From NCBI RefSeq assembly GCF_949987515.2, contig NC_082699.1, positions 77,193,281-77,257,280 of the forward strand: a DNA stretch of 64,000 nt. Direction: 5' to 3'. This DNA comes from Delphinus delphis (Eukaryota > Chordata > Mammalia > Artiodactyla > Delphinidae). Made by a program: the position numbers and the translations under genes. Of the stretch, positions 1-10,389 are shown piece after piece; position 1 is the stretch's first letter, and each line of letters opens with the position of its first letter. The notes beneath the pieces were generated by a model. The model made no database searches. It had not been told where the DNA came from and saw only the letters and a list, made by a program, of their open reading frames with translations.

Positions 1-1689
1 ATTGTCTACAAAGTAAAAAATAGATTCCTCCCAAGCTTTTGATCTACAAAGGCCAACTGTGCGTGCGCTGGTGGGTAATTCATCTCTGTGACTCAGCTAC
101 AGTATTTACCTGAAATCACTGGCAATTTGAAATCACATCTGCATAATAATTTCAGTGCTTACAAAATTCATAAAAACCTATTTTCCCACAAAAATTCCAC
201 GAGATGGTGACTATTAATCCCATTTTACAAATTAGGAACCAAGATTTGCTGGGGGTGAAGCCCTGTGTGGCGCACTGAGGTGCTTCCCCTCTTCCAAGGA
301 GCAGGACCCTGATGGCTAAAGTGTCCCCAGAATAGCAGGGTAGCCAGGAGTGGGCACCGGACATGAAGTTCAAAGTCGAGCCAAAACAAAGCTTCAGTAC
401 AGGTAAAGCCAGATTTCTACCAGGCTTCTGGAGAGTGACCAAAGAAACACACACATCCTACCCTCAGAATCCAGGCAGCACCTGACACTGAAGGAGATTA
501 GTAAGTGGTGGGTGAATGAATTTCCTTCATTACAACTGTTACAGCCTCCGAAGGGGTCCTGGGACCCCAGCTCAGCAGGCCAAGGATTCGATCACCTCCA
601 ATACCTTCATCAATACTGTCTGCGGTCTCTGCCCGGCCCACCATCGCCCCTTTCTTGGGAATCTGTATTCCTGTCCATGGGCAAGGCCACCAGTAGTCAC
701 GCTTGTCAGTAACAGGCTTGCACCCCACTGGCCCCAGGTGACAGGACCAGGGGAAGACACGTGAGAGAAGCTGGCCCAAGAAGATGCCTCCTCCTAGAAT
801 TACGGAGTCGGGGCTGAGAGAATCATCAGTCAGGGCTGCTGGTGTCACCTGTGGCCGCGTTAGACGTCTACTGCGGGGAACCGTGGGTTTAGAGAAGCAG
901 AGGAGCTGGTGAAGAGAGAAAGACCAAGGAGGGGCAAGAGACCACCGAGAAAGCAAGAGCGAGGGATGGGGCCCGCTGGAGCCGAAAGCCCGGCAGGCTG
1001 GTCTCAGAGCTTTCCAGCCTGGGGTCCCACCTGCAGCCCAGCTCCGCAGTGTGCCTGCCCTGGATGCCGGGAGACACCAAGTCTGTCCCCCAGTGCTTTC
1101 CCTCTTTTGCTCAGAACGGCTTGAGAGCGATTTATGCTAACTGCAATCAAGAGTCTTAATTTAGACAAGCCCCTTCCAGGTGCAGTCACACCAAAGCCGT
1201 CTGAAGTTTAAGGGGCTCCAGGAGACCCAGGGGGGCACAGCTGTGTTGGAAGATACAGGGGAGGAGCGGGGAGCCAGAGCACAAAGGCGGGGCGGGGGGG
1301 CAAGGGCAAAAAGGAGGCCAGCCCAGCAATGCCGGCGCTGTCAGCCTGCAGCCTGCGAGCACGTGGCAGGAGGGTTGTCATTTGGAATGAGTTTAGGAAA
1401 CCAAGGCTAATTTTATCCACAGCCTAAGAAAGCTGATCGGGATGATGAATTGGCTGAGCAAAAATGCAAACGTGATACGGCAAAACAGGAGTCCTTTCAG
1501 GATCTACCCCTAGGATGCCTGTCCTCAGTCCCTCTCCACCCTGGGTCCCCACCAGGCTGGGCACTCTCAGCGCCCCGCCCAGAGCGGCCCCCAGCCCGCC
1601 CCGCTGGCCGCCATACCCTGGCTTCTTCACGTATGGTCCCACCCGACCCCTAGGGTCCAGCTCCAACACAGTAACTTAAATGAACGTAA
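1..1689. other. Single-copy GC-variable sequence, no gene seen
   Basis: No frame here has codon structure or splice context that supports an exon. Around 200-250 a short stretch (Pyr-rich, 'cccattttacaaattagga') resembles a decayed MIR core. A G-rich run at 1289-1306 (runs of 4, 7 and 3 G) could form a quadruplex. Otherwise nothing recognisable. Confidence 0.6.
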
Positions 1690-1875
1690 TCCCTTCAGGT
1701 ACTGTCACGTCATCTGATCACCACACAGACACATCTCGGTAGGTATGAATATTCCCCGTCTTAGATGTTAAGAACTGCAGTAAGAAGAGGTCAGTAACTT
1801 CTCCAGGGTAGCTCGGCTGAGAAATAAATCAGTGTTTAACCAGGTCTTCTGACTTCAAATCCATTCACCTCATGC
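1690..1875 (+). mobile_element. MIR SINE remnant
   Basis: The pattern is an ancient MIR: a 'tattcccc..tcttagatg' core followed by 'gtcagtaacttctccaggg' and a closing 'caggtcttctgacttcaaat'. These correspond to the MIR order of 'ccattttacagatgaggaaa', 'aagtaacttgcccaaggtc' and 'ccaggtctgtctgactcc'. Strongly diverged; family assignment is by eye. Confidence 0.55.
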
Positions 1876-2032
1876 CATGAGGCCTCCCAAATGTCACGTC
1901 CTTCCATGTTCGTTTAAGCGGGATGGGAACTCCCCCCCTTCCTCTCAGCGGGGCTCCCGCAGAACTGATGTACCTGCCCTGCCGGCTCTACCTGCACCTC
2001 TTGCCCCACACCCATCTCAGCAACCTGTGTGA

Positions 2033-2123
2033 GATTTTCAGTTCCACCCAGCTTCATTGCACTGCTTTTCTTCCATCACTCACTCGTTCATCCTTTTCAT
2101 TAATCCGATCAGAATGGATGGAG
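2033..2123 (+). repeat. 91-bp local duplication, copy 1
   Basis: This segment recurs at 2626-2716 without a gap; I count about 8 mismatches in 91 positions (about 91% identity), mostly transitions. Both copies begin 'gattttcagtt' and end 'atggag'. That similarity is much higher than expected for two independent ancient repeats, so a local duplication is inferred. Confidence 0.85.
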
Positions 2124-2625
2124 ACACGATTCCTTGGCTCGAGCCTTATTCAGCCTCCTTGATGCCTCGTTTCATGTAATGAATACTCAGTAAACGTTCA
2201 GGAAGTGGGTGAAGATCAACGTGAATCTGTTTCTCAAGGAAACCCCCGGGTTTTCAGTACGTGGATGTGCGGCCCTGGTCTAGGTGCTGCGACAGGTTCC
2301 ACACGAGGCGGCAACATGGCCCAACCTTGAACTGGGTAACATCCACACACACCCACAAAACAGAAATTAAGGCAAATTTGGACTCCAAAGATGCTCCCTC
2401 CAACTCAAAATATGGTGTAATGTCTTTTCCTTATTTACCAGAAAAATAAGCACAGCCAGACCTAAGCTCAAAGTGATGAATGAAGCAGGGACTCTGCCAG
2501 CTCCTCTCTTCAGTAACTGGAAAAAGAGATCGTTAGCACTGCCCTGATTTGCAAGCTTCTGAGTTAATTAATACGATATAGCGTGCCTCTCCCAGAAAAG
2601 AATGCCAAATAGATTTTGCTTTTAA
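2124..2625. other. Spacer between the two duplicated segments
   Basis: About 500 bp of apparently single-copy sequence. The part at 2165-2200 ('actcagtaaacgttcagga') resembles an L2 tail, but too little is left to call it. No gene is seen. Confidence 0.5.
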
Positions 2626-2716
2626 GATTTTCAGTTCTACCCAGCTTCACTGCGCTACTTTTCTTCCATCACTCACTCATTCATCCTTTTCATTAATCCG
2701 ATCAAAATTAATGGAG
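2626..2716 (+). repeat. 91-bp local duplication, copy 2
   Basis: Partner of 2033-2123, same orientation, no indels. Sequence to its right (from about 2700) continues as a probable minus-strand L2 tail, while the right flank of copy 1 does not, so copy 2 may be nearer the original arrangement. Confidence 0.85.
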
Positions 2717-3130
2717 CACACGCTAACAAATACTGTGCAAGGTTCTGAGCGTACAAAGCGGCAAATTTTTTAGAAGTCAAATAACTACACAACACATGGA
2801 ATCCTGGAAGAGGGGTCTACGTGGCACTGCATGGTAAAGCGAAGAGCGTGAGCTGTCCCCGAGGACATCAGGGAGGCTGCCACTGAGGAGGAAGCCTTGC
2901 CTCGCGCCTTGGAGGGCACCAGAGGGCACCCAAGGTGTTGTGGGACCTTGGGACACAAGATGAGTGGTGTCGAGAGACAGGCTGCAGAAGAAAGAACGGG
3001 AAAGATTGAGACGGCTTGGCTATCCAAGGAGCTCGGGGTTTGTTCCAGAGGCCCTGGGGAAGCCACAGGCAGATCTTCATTGAAGGAGGATACCCTGGTA
3101 ACTGGCCGGGCCTGACCAAAGGCAGGGAAG
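2700..3130 (-). mobile_element. L2 LINE 3' fragment (diverged)
   Basis: Read on the plus strand it follows the reverse L2 tail: 'tactgtgcaaggttctgagc', then 'atcagggaggctgccactga' and 'gaggaggaagcc', matching the L2 order of 'tgtgccaggcactgttct' and 'aaggcctctctgaggagg'. Heavily decayed; part may be single-copy. Confidence 0.42.
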
Positions 3131-3469
3131 GCCACCGTGGGAGGTGTCGCAGTGGCCCAGGAAGAAGTGGCAGGGCCCTGGGAGGAGCAGCAACGGCAGC
3201 ACAGGATGGATTCAAGGGAGATGCCCCAGTTTTCTTGCCAATGTTCTATTTATAGACACACTGTGAAGTTATCACCAAAGGCAAAACTGTGTGCCTATCC
3301 TCCTGTAGACTCGACTGTAAGTCCTCTGATGGAAAACCAAGGGCTTCACTTCGGCCAATACTTACTTAGGCCTCCTCTGTAGAGCTCTGTGCTCCCTCCA
3401 GCAGGGGCTAAAGTGATAAGTAAGACGAGGTCCTCTGTCGGTATGACAGCCCCAGATGGGACGCTTCAG

Positions 3470-4020
3470 GTGGCTCCCATGACCCCACCTTCTGGTGCTC
3501 GTACTCCGTGCGGTCCCCTCCCCATGAACGGGGGTGGGACCCGTGAGCTGCTTCTGGCCGAGGGAACACGGCAGAGGTGACAGGCTGTGTGCGATCACGT
3601 CACAGGAGACTGGCTCTCGTCTTGCTGGAGGCTCTCTCCCCCTCCCCCTCCCCCATGCTGCCTCTGAGGAAGCAGGCAGCCCTTTGGAGAACCCCCACGT
3701 GGCAGGGACCTGCAGGGCGGCCTCTAGAAGCTGAAGGTAGTCTCCAGCTGACAGCCAGCTAAAAATGGAAGCTCCCTGTCCTACAACCTCAAGGAACTGG
3801 ACTGTGCCAACCACCTGAGGGAGTGTGCAAATGACCCAACCCCAGCAGAGCCCCAGATGAGACTGCAGCTCTGGCCAACGCCTGGACTTCAGCCTTGGGA
3901 GGACCTGGCTAAGCCAGGCCCCGACTCCTGGCCCACAGAAACTGTGTAATAATAAATATATGCTGCTGTAAGCCTCCAAGTCTGTGGTATGTTGTCACAA
4001 GTAAGAGGTAACTAATAGAA
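3470..4020 (+). mobile_element. MLT1-like solo LTR (ERVL-MaLR class)
   Basis: This is an ancient retroviral-type LTR with no internal region beside it. Landmarks in order: 'gagctgcttctggccgaggg' near 3544, 'agctgacagccagct' near 3746, 'ggaactggactgtgccaacc' near 3793, 'tcctggcccacagaaactgt' near 3927, a poly(A) signal AATAAA at 3951-3956, and 'ctgtggtatgttgtcac' then 'aactaata' at the 3' end. These match the MaLR LTR R/U5 end. No coding capacity. Confidence 0.72.
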
Positions 4021-4039
4021 ACAGTATGGATAAACAAAA

Positions 4040-4215
4040 ATCTTAGAACTAGGGAGACCTAAGTCAGTTCCCAGATCTGCTACGTATCAGCTCTGCAACT
4101 TGGGACAAGACACTTAAGCTCCCTGAGCCTCCCTTTCCTTTCTAGGAGAAATAATGCCTACGTGCTAGGGTTTCCGTGAGAATTAAAGTTTTTAGGAAGT
4201 GTATGACTAGATCAG
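4040..4215 (+). mobile_element. MIR SINE
   Basis: Recognised from the MIR body: 'ctctgcaacttgggacaaga', 'cacttaagctccctgagcct', 'tcctttctaggagaaataat' and 'tttccgtgagaattaaa'. It follows the LTR at 3470-4020 directly and lies in the same orientation. Confidence 0.72.
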
Positions 4216-4955
4216 ACGCAAAGAGGAACTCCATCAACTATCACTCCAGGCCTCTCCTGTACCTGCAAGACCAGGTGCTGAGGAGGAAGAGACAGACGGA
4301 ACACCGCCCCTCCCCGCAAGTGCCAGAGGAGGGGGCCGGCCCCCGGGGACAGCACACAGCCCAGCACAAGCGCAGCCGCTACTGGAGCCGCGCGGAGGGG
4401 CAGCTGAGCTGGCCTGGAAGGACGGGACCGGTTTCGGAGGCCGCCTTCTGCAGCCAGGCAAGCCCAGCGTCACTCAACCGTCTGCACGCACGGCGTGCTT
4501 GCTGCACGCACACCTGGAAAAGGTGTCCTGAGCCCTGTAGCATTCTTCTTCCGTCTTACATACCGGGCAAGACTCACCTACACAACCACCGGCCTGAGCT
4601 CCCCTTGTACATCAGCCCAGTATCTAAAAGTTAGGGCCTCCGCAAATGAATTTTTTCATTTTCCCGAAAATTCTGACCCCCCCACACACGCCCCCCTCCA
4701 CCCGGTCACCGCTTGCCAGCCCCAGTCCCTACCCCCACCCCTGGTGCCGCCGCACATCTGGCTGCCTGCCCCGAAATGGACTGCAGACCCCCGCGTCCCC
4801 CCGCTGCTGCCGTCACAGCGCCATCCAAAGCACCCCACCCCCTGCCCGAACTCGAGGCTGGCCTTCCTGCAGCTCCATTTGCCCTCTTCAACTTCTCCAC
4901 GCTACAGCCAAAGCGGCTATTTTGTTTTTTTTTAAGTAAAATTGTAAATTCGACT
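4216..4955. other. GC-rich, C-rich single-copy stretch
   Basis: CpG-containing sequence at 4300-4500 and a strongly C-rich plus strand at 4675-4860 ('cccccctccacccgg'). Long open frames here follow from base composition and show no domain. No splice or promoter structure is convincing. Confidence 0.5.
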
Positions 4956-5460
4956 TCCCTGCTTAAAAACCCTTCCCTGCCGTCCACAGTCTCCTAGTCA
5001 AACCCAGGCCCCTGACCCCACGTCCAACGGGGCCCTGTGCGACCTGGTCCCGCTGGCTCTGGACCCTTGGCATCCGCTTCTCCCTGTCCTCCCCAGTGCT
5101 CAGCCAGACCCCTCCTCACCGTGTCGCCCCAGGTTTGGTGCCTTCCCCCACCCCACTGTGCACAGCTGGGCTGCCCTCCTCCTGCGGGGCTGCCTCACGG
5201 TGGCCTCCCACGGGCCCTCGCCGCACCCCACCACGCCACTGTTTCGGTCATCACTCCTCACGTACTTCTGTCGTTATCACTCATCAAAAAGTATAATTCC
5301 ACATACATTCACTCCTGATGTATTCTTTTTGTCCTCCCACCAAGACCACAAGCTTCACAAGAATAAGAATGATGTCTGTGTGTTGCCTGCTGTATGCCAG
5401 GGGCTAATGCAGGGCCTGGCCGCCAAACGACATGGAAAGGCATTTGCTAACTGAACGGAA
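4956..5460 (+). mobile_element. L2 LINE 3' end
   Basis: The conserved L2 tail order is visible: 'cacagtctcctagtcaaacc', a C/T-rich middle, then 'accacaagcttcacaagaat', 'tgtgtgttgcctgctgtatg', 'agggcctggccgcc' and 'catttgctaactgaacg'. The last part corresponds to the common L2 ending 'gcctggcacatagtaggtg...aaatatttgttgaatga'. Confidence 0.7.
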
Positions 5461-5734
5461 GGCGTCCGCTCTTGCGAGGGATGTAACGTACCCTGGGAAA
5501 GTGGGTCAATGAGGAGAGGCTAGGTCATCCCGTGACCACCCCCTACCCAAACCTCAGGGGCTTCCAACAGTGTCCTACGGGGCAGGCTCTGGTCCGTCTG
5601 CACGCTGGACCCTGGCTGAAGCGCTGTCCTGCCCAGAACACTGCTTGCCCCCACGCGGAGGCACAAGCAAGAGGCCACGCCCACGATGGCTCTTTCAACT
5701 GCTGCTCAGAGGCAGCGCGTGCCCTGCTAGACTC

Positions 5735-6160
5735 CTGTGACCGCTGTGACAGATGACCACAGACAGCGCTTGAAACGACACACACTAATGAACCTGGCAG
5801 AGGTCGGAAGTCCCAAGGTCAAGGTGCTGGCAGGGCTGCACTCCTTCTGCAGCTCCAGGGGGACTCTGGCTCCGTGCCAGTTTCAGCTTCCAGAGCCACC
5901 TGCGCTCCTTGGCTCAGGGCCCCATCTTGGCGTTACCCCGACCTCTCATTTCCGTCGCCACATCTCGTCTTCCTGAGCCTCCCGCCTCCCTCTGACAAGG
6001 GCCCAGCGGGACAACCCCGGGTAACCCCCATCTCGGGCTCCCTAACTAAGCACATGTGCCAAGCCCCCTGCTGTGTGAGGCCACACCTCGCAGGGCCTGG
6101 GGGTTAGGACATGGGCAACAGTGTCTCTGTGGAGACACTATCCATTTACCACAAAGCCCC
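5735..6160 (-). mobile_element. MaLR/ERVL-type LTR fragment
   Basis: Reverse of a mammalian LTR: 'ctgtgacagatgaccacaga' at 5746, 'aggtcggaagtcccaaggtc' at 5801, 'ctggcagggctgcactcct', 'ccatctcgggctccctaact', and 'gggggttaggacatgggcaa' at 6099. The order matches the 'gctgtaacaaattaccacaa' ... 'ttaggacgtggacat' element common in mammals. No internal viral genes are near. Confidence 0.58.
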
Positions 6161-6929
6161 TTCCATTCACACGGGCCAAAACAAATCCCAGGACCAAGCC
6201 TGCCATCCACAGGGTGGGCGATCTCTTGGAGAAAACTGTCTCGTTATTTGGCTCTAGGGAATACACAGTTTTATATTTTGCAGAGCTGGAAGGGAAGGTG
6301 TTCAGAATCCTCAGGTTTGAATCTTGTCATTTTTAGAGCAAAAGTACCCTGAAGGCAGCTCTGGATAAAAGGTGGAGGCATCGCCGCTCCGCAGCGGGGC
6401 GGCCTTAGATAAATCCTGACACTGTTACTCGCACCACTGGATGACGGTGTCCCTTTGCCGGTTCCTGACGGGGGCTGGGAGGGCCGTGAAGCAGGAATAG
6501 GAGTGGGAGGTCGGGGCAGGTGCTGACAAGGGGGTCAGGCCATGCAGAGCCCAGGGCAGGACACCACGCTCCCTGAGGCTGAACGGGCAGCCGCCCAGCG
6601 GGTCCAGAGCGGGGATCACAGGGCTGGGCTGCTGCTCTGAAAGCTCCCTCTAGAGGCTGTGAGGGATGCACAGGAGAGGGGGTGGACTGGAGGCGAGGGA
6701 GCCGCGCAGGAGACCAGGGCGCTGGCCCAGGAAGAAACGAAGTGAGCCCACCCCCAGGACTGCAGCAGAGACCCGATGACCCAAACAGACTGGAGAGAGA
6801 CCACGCCTCATGCATACAGAGCTCCAGAGAAGGCAGATGTAACCTGCGCTTCACAAAGGTGGCAACGGTCTGCGGATGAGAGTGACGAGTGGCAGGCGGG
6901 GCCGTGGGACCCGGGGCTGCGGGCAGGAG
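6161..6929. other. Single-copy GC-rich stretch
   Basis: No repeat, RNA gene or coding signal that I can support. Both strands hold open frames of up to about 150 codons. They overlap each other in opposite directions and show no domain, as expected for GC-rich noncoding DNA. Confidence 0.5.
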
Positions 6930-7060
6930 AAATTATTCTAAATCTAGGTGGCAGTGGTGGTTTCAGGGGTGTATGCCTCTGTCAAAAGTCATCCTCTGGA
7001 CTCCTCAACCAGCATTTTACTGTATTGTACGTAAATTACACCGCAGTGAAGGAGACCTAA
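6930..7060 (+). mobile_element. L1M 3' end fragment
   Basis: The terminal pattern 'aggggtgtatgcctctgtca', 'cattttactgtattgtacgt' and 'aaattacaccgcagtgaagg' resembles the last bases of old L1 3' UTRs ('actgtatgtaaattatacctcaataa'). Short and diverged. Confidence 0.5.
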
Positions 7061-7389
7061 AAGAGCCGGCCGGGAAGACATGGAGGCTGTCAGCCGGGGG
7101 AAGAGGAGAGCAATGAGAGCCTCCCTGGGCTCCAGGTCGGGTGTGAGCCAGGAGAAGGTGGGTGAAGGGAGAAGGCTCACAGGAGAGGGAAACAGTGGGT
7201 CCCGGCTGGAGCATTTTAAGCATGAGACACAGTCTGCGGCCACCAGACAAGTGAAAACTTACCAGGGTCTATTTCAGAACTGGACTTGGGAGGCACCAGG
7301 TTCCAAACAAGTAAATTAAGTAATCAAGCCCCGACCTGCGTGGAGGGGGGTCTCTCAGAGAATATCAGCACCCCGCAAGCCAAGCTAAG

Positions 7390-7620
7390 CAGACACTCAT
7401 GGAAACGTGACGTTTTATAAATATATAAAAGCTCCAAGATAGGGTCCAATTTAGTCTGGGGTTGAATACAAGAAGCACAATGGTCCCCAAATTAAATGAC
7501 ATCATCCGTCAAAAGAGCAGCCTTCTCGCTTGAATTACAGCAGCGTGGAATTTTAAATGAGAAGGCACCATTTAATTAGGACAATGCATTTAGCCAGAGC
7601 AGTAGCGGTGAGGAGAAGTG
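7390..7620. other. AT-rich single-copy block with homeodomain/CRE-like motifs
   Basis: Contains 'aaattaaatgacatcatc' with a TGACATCA CRE/AP-1-like core near 7496, and 'tttaattaggacaatgcatt' at 7570-7589 with a TAATTA homeodomain core. No repeat family recognised. The composition differs from the GC-rich flanks, as in many developmental enhancers. Function is a guess without an alignment. Confidence 0.25.
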
Positions 7621-7984
7621 GCTCGGCCGGGCTAACTTTGCCAAACCCCCGTCGCCCAGCCGACAACTGCCAGGATGTGAGGGACGCCCTGCAGACTTGG
7701 GGGCCCGGCTCCGTGCCACACGGCGCACAGACCAGATGGCAGGCGGCCCCGAGCCGGGTCTGCAGCTGAGCCCCCTGTCCCCTGAGCCACGTTGGTGCCT
7801 CCCTAACAAGTACATCTGGAACCACCAGTCCTTTATTCGTAAACCATGGGAGAGGTACACCCCTTTCCAACAGGCTGTGAGGATGAAAGATGGTACCGTG
7901 CAAAAAAAAAAAAAAACCACAACTGTTTAGTATGCTGCTTTTCTCAAAGCAGATGTCAGAGTCGCTTCTTTCGGAACAAACGAG
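7621..7984. other. Single-copy GC-rich stretch
   Basis: Overlapping open frames on both strands show no recognisable domain. A 14-base A run lies at 7902-7915. No gene is seen. Confidence 0.5.
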
Positions 7985-8110
7985 GGTCTAGACAGAAGCT
8001 CCTTGAGGGCATGTACTGAGTCAGCGTGGCTGGCTTCCCGGCGTGCTGGACAGGGGCTCAATACGTGTGTATCTGTGCATTAACAACGAACAAGCAAACG
8101 AATGAAAAGG
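7985..8110 (+). mobile_element. L2 LINE 3' end
   Basis: The L2 ending is readable: 'agaagctccttgagggcatg', 'ctggacaggggctcaatacg' and a closing 'aacaagcaaacgaatgaaa'. Diverged but in the right order. Confidence 0.6.
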
Positions 8111-8224
8111 ATCCTGAGCATACACATACACAACGAAATATAATACAAGTGAAGAAGCAGAATTAAAATGATTTTCAGTGAGTTAGCTACTGGAAGGAAA
8201 AGCTCAATTCCGTAATGACATGCC

Positions 8225-8395
8225 ATACCCTATACAAGGCATCACTGCATCATCACACAGCTCTCTCCAGACAGTAAACCTCTCGAGGACAGTGGCCACG
8301 TTTTATGCATGACCATATCCCCAGCAGACAGACTAGTACCTGGTATACAGCAGGCACTCAATAAACATCCAATGAGCTAAATAAACTGAACAGTC
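8225..8395 (+). mobile_element. L2 LINE 3' end
   Basis: A clear L2 tail: 'gtaaacctctcgaggacagt', 'gaccatatccccagcagaca', 'agtacctggtatacagcagg' and 'cactcaataaacatccaatg'. It lies about 115 bp after another L2 tail in the same orientation. Confidence 0.75.
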
Positions 8396-9430
8396 TTCTG
8401 GCCTCAATTTAAAGAGCCATTTTAACAATGTGAGGTTTTAAGCCACAGATTTCACTGATGATAAAAAATATATTCCAGAAATTATTTCCTTTGATCAGTG
8501 AACATTTAAAGGAGACAGTTCTTGGTGGCAAAGGCAATCCCATCATGGGAAAGACCCACCATATCCACAAGTGTTGCTCCTACACATAAACTAGCAAAAG
8601 TCTAAAACTGTGATCGTATAAGTTTACAAATATCTGTCTGTTGCTTCGCCAGATTCTTGCCAAAAATGAAGGCCCTGAATAAGAGATAAGGCAGTTTCAC
8701 TAGATTAGCCTGAAGTCATAAATGCTAAAGCCCAAATTTACCTTTATGATGAAAGAATAGGCAATACTGCATTTTTTGCAGGGTGAGTAATAAACCAAAA
8801 AAGATAGCATCTACCCGACATACTAAAATGATTCAGTGAAGATTTAAATTGACTTTCTAGCCAAAAATAAAGATGGGACAGACCATGACATACAGAAAAG
8901 GTTAGAGTTCACCATCTGTTTAATTTGTTTTTATCAACATCAAAGGCAAGAAATGCTCATCTTACTCTCCTATGGCTCTCTAGTCACTGCTTATTTCCAA
9001 CCACCACAGTATAGTTCAGTTGAGATTATGCTTGATACTGAGACAGCCTAAGTATGGCTTCATTTACTTTGAAACGGGGGGAAAAAAGGGTTTTCACGGA
9101 AACCACTCACAGCTCCGGCATTAGCACGCTATCCACAAGGAGATGGCTGGCGCTCAGAGTGATCGTGGTGGGCCTTCTGTCACCCTGAGCCCACCCAGAA
9201 TGGGTGGTTGAGATGTAGGAAACAGTGAATAAGGGTCTGAGGCTGCACAGCTGAACACCAAGGATGGGCACACGGGCTAGTAACCTCAGAGCTGAGGGGT
9301 GCTACGGAAGCATCTCAGGGAACGTGTGCCTCCACCCATCCTCCTCTCATCACAAGTCTGGAGCCTCTGCATCCAGAAGGATGAGAAACTCGAAAGTTGG
9401 GGGAGGCAAAATCATTTTCTCTGAAAGCGG
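8396..9430. other. About 1 kb of repeat-free AT-rich sequence
   Basis: One of the longest stretches in which I recognise no interspersed repeat. There is no sustained open frame and no splice-flanked exon. It could be plain intron, or contain conserved noncoding elements; the sequence alone cannot decide. Confidence 0.55.
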
Positions 9431-9434
9431 TGAC

Positions 9435-9680
9435 AGAAGGGAACTGGCACTAATTGAAGGTGACTGCGGTCACACACGGTGAACCCTCAGAACCACCCTG
9501 CGAGGCAGGGGCCATCAGCATTCCACTTTACACAAGAGACGCTGAGGCTCAAGGAGATGGTGTGACTCACCAAAGGGGCCAACATGATTTAGCCAACAAA
9601 TGGCAGAGCTCAGATTTGGGGACAGGTCTGAAATCCGTCGCCCTTTCCCCCGTCCACGCTGCCTCCACCAAGTCCTTCTG
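9435..9680 (+). mobile_element. MIR SINE
   Basis: MIR landmarks: 'caccctgcgaggcaggggcc', 'attccactttacacaagaga', 'cgctgaggctcaaggagatg', and 'tggcagagctcagatttggg' at 9601. The order and spacing are correct for a nearly complete MIR. Confidence 0.75.
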
Positions 9681-9900
9681 ACGATGAGTCAGCGCTGTCC
9701 TGTGAAACCTGCACCCAGGGGACTGGCTGGCTCTGGAAGCAGCAACTTCACAGCCGTCTAGCTCCCCATTCAAAGCCTCCTCTGCGTAGATCTCCGCCTC
9801 TCTGCCAGCAAGGTGGATTTTCAGTTAACAGAAGGCAAAGCCCTCCTTCCTAAGTCACCTCTAAACCTTAAGCAAATTCTCTGCTTGAACCAGTTTCATT

Positions 9901-9918
9901 AGCAGCAGCAGCAGCAGC
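9901..9918 (+). repeat. (AGC)6 trinucleotide repeat
   Basis: Six AGC units in a row. Short, so probably only weakly polymorphic. Not in a coding context that I can support. Confidence 0.9.
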
Positions 9919-9959
9919 AAGTGGCATCCCATCTCCCTCTGAGCAGTACGGCCCTGACG

Positions 9960-10389
9960 TTACCGGGTGAGGAAGGGAGATTGGGTGTGGGGTGACTGAG
10001 CCCAAAAAGGCAGCAAGCTCGGTGGCACCAACTAAGGTGCGCCCAGTGTAAGGAGTAAGAGCCCAAAGGCGATGAGGAGGACATCCGTGGGTGGGGCCAG
10101 CCCGCGGGGACAAGGGGCTCTAGGTGGAGGGGTGGTCTGTCCTGGTTGGTGGAGCCCAGCAGCCCCGTGTGAAGGGCCATGTTGGGACAGGAGGGGATCC
10201 CAGTGGAGGGCAAAGTGGGCTGGGGCATCTGCACAGGGGCTGAGGGGGGCGTTTACAAAGGGTGTCCCCACACCTGGGTGTGAAGCAGTCTGGGGGATGG
10301 AGCCTGAGCAGGGTGAGAAGGATGTCCACAGGAGGGACAGGGACGGCCTGGCACAGGGCTCAAGAACCCAAACGGGGTGCGGAGATCCC
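9960..10389. other. Purine/G-rich stretch
   Basis: The plus strand is strongly G-rich ('ggtggaggggtggtctgtcc' and similar) with many GGGG runs. An open frame of 113 codons on the plus strand and longer ones on the minus strand follow from this bias. No repeat family or gene assigned. Confidence 0.45.

Noticed and set aside
3362..3979. 205-codon minus-strand open frame
   Set aside because: Mostly the reverse complement of an MLT1-like LTR; no protein similarity that I recognise.
3470..6160. A provirus between the two LTR-like elements
   Set aside because: The two LTR pieces are in opposite orientations and from different-looking families. The DNA between them is MIR, GC-rich single-copy and L2, without gag/pol/env similarity.
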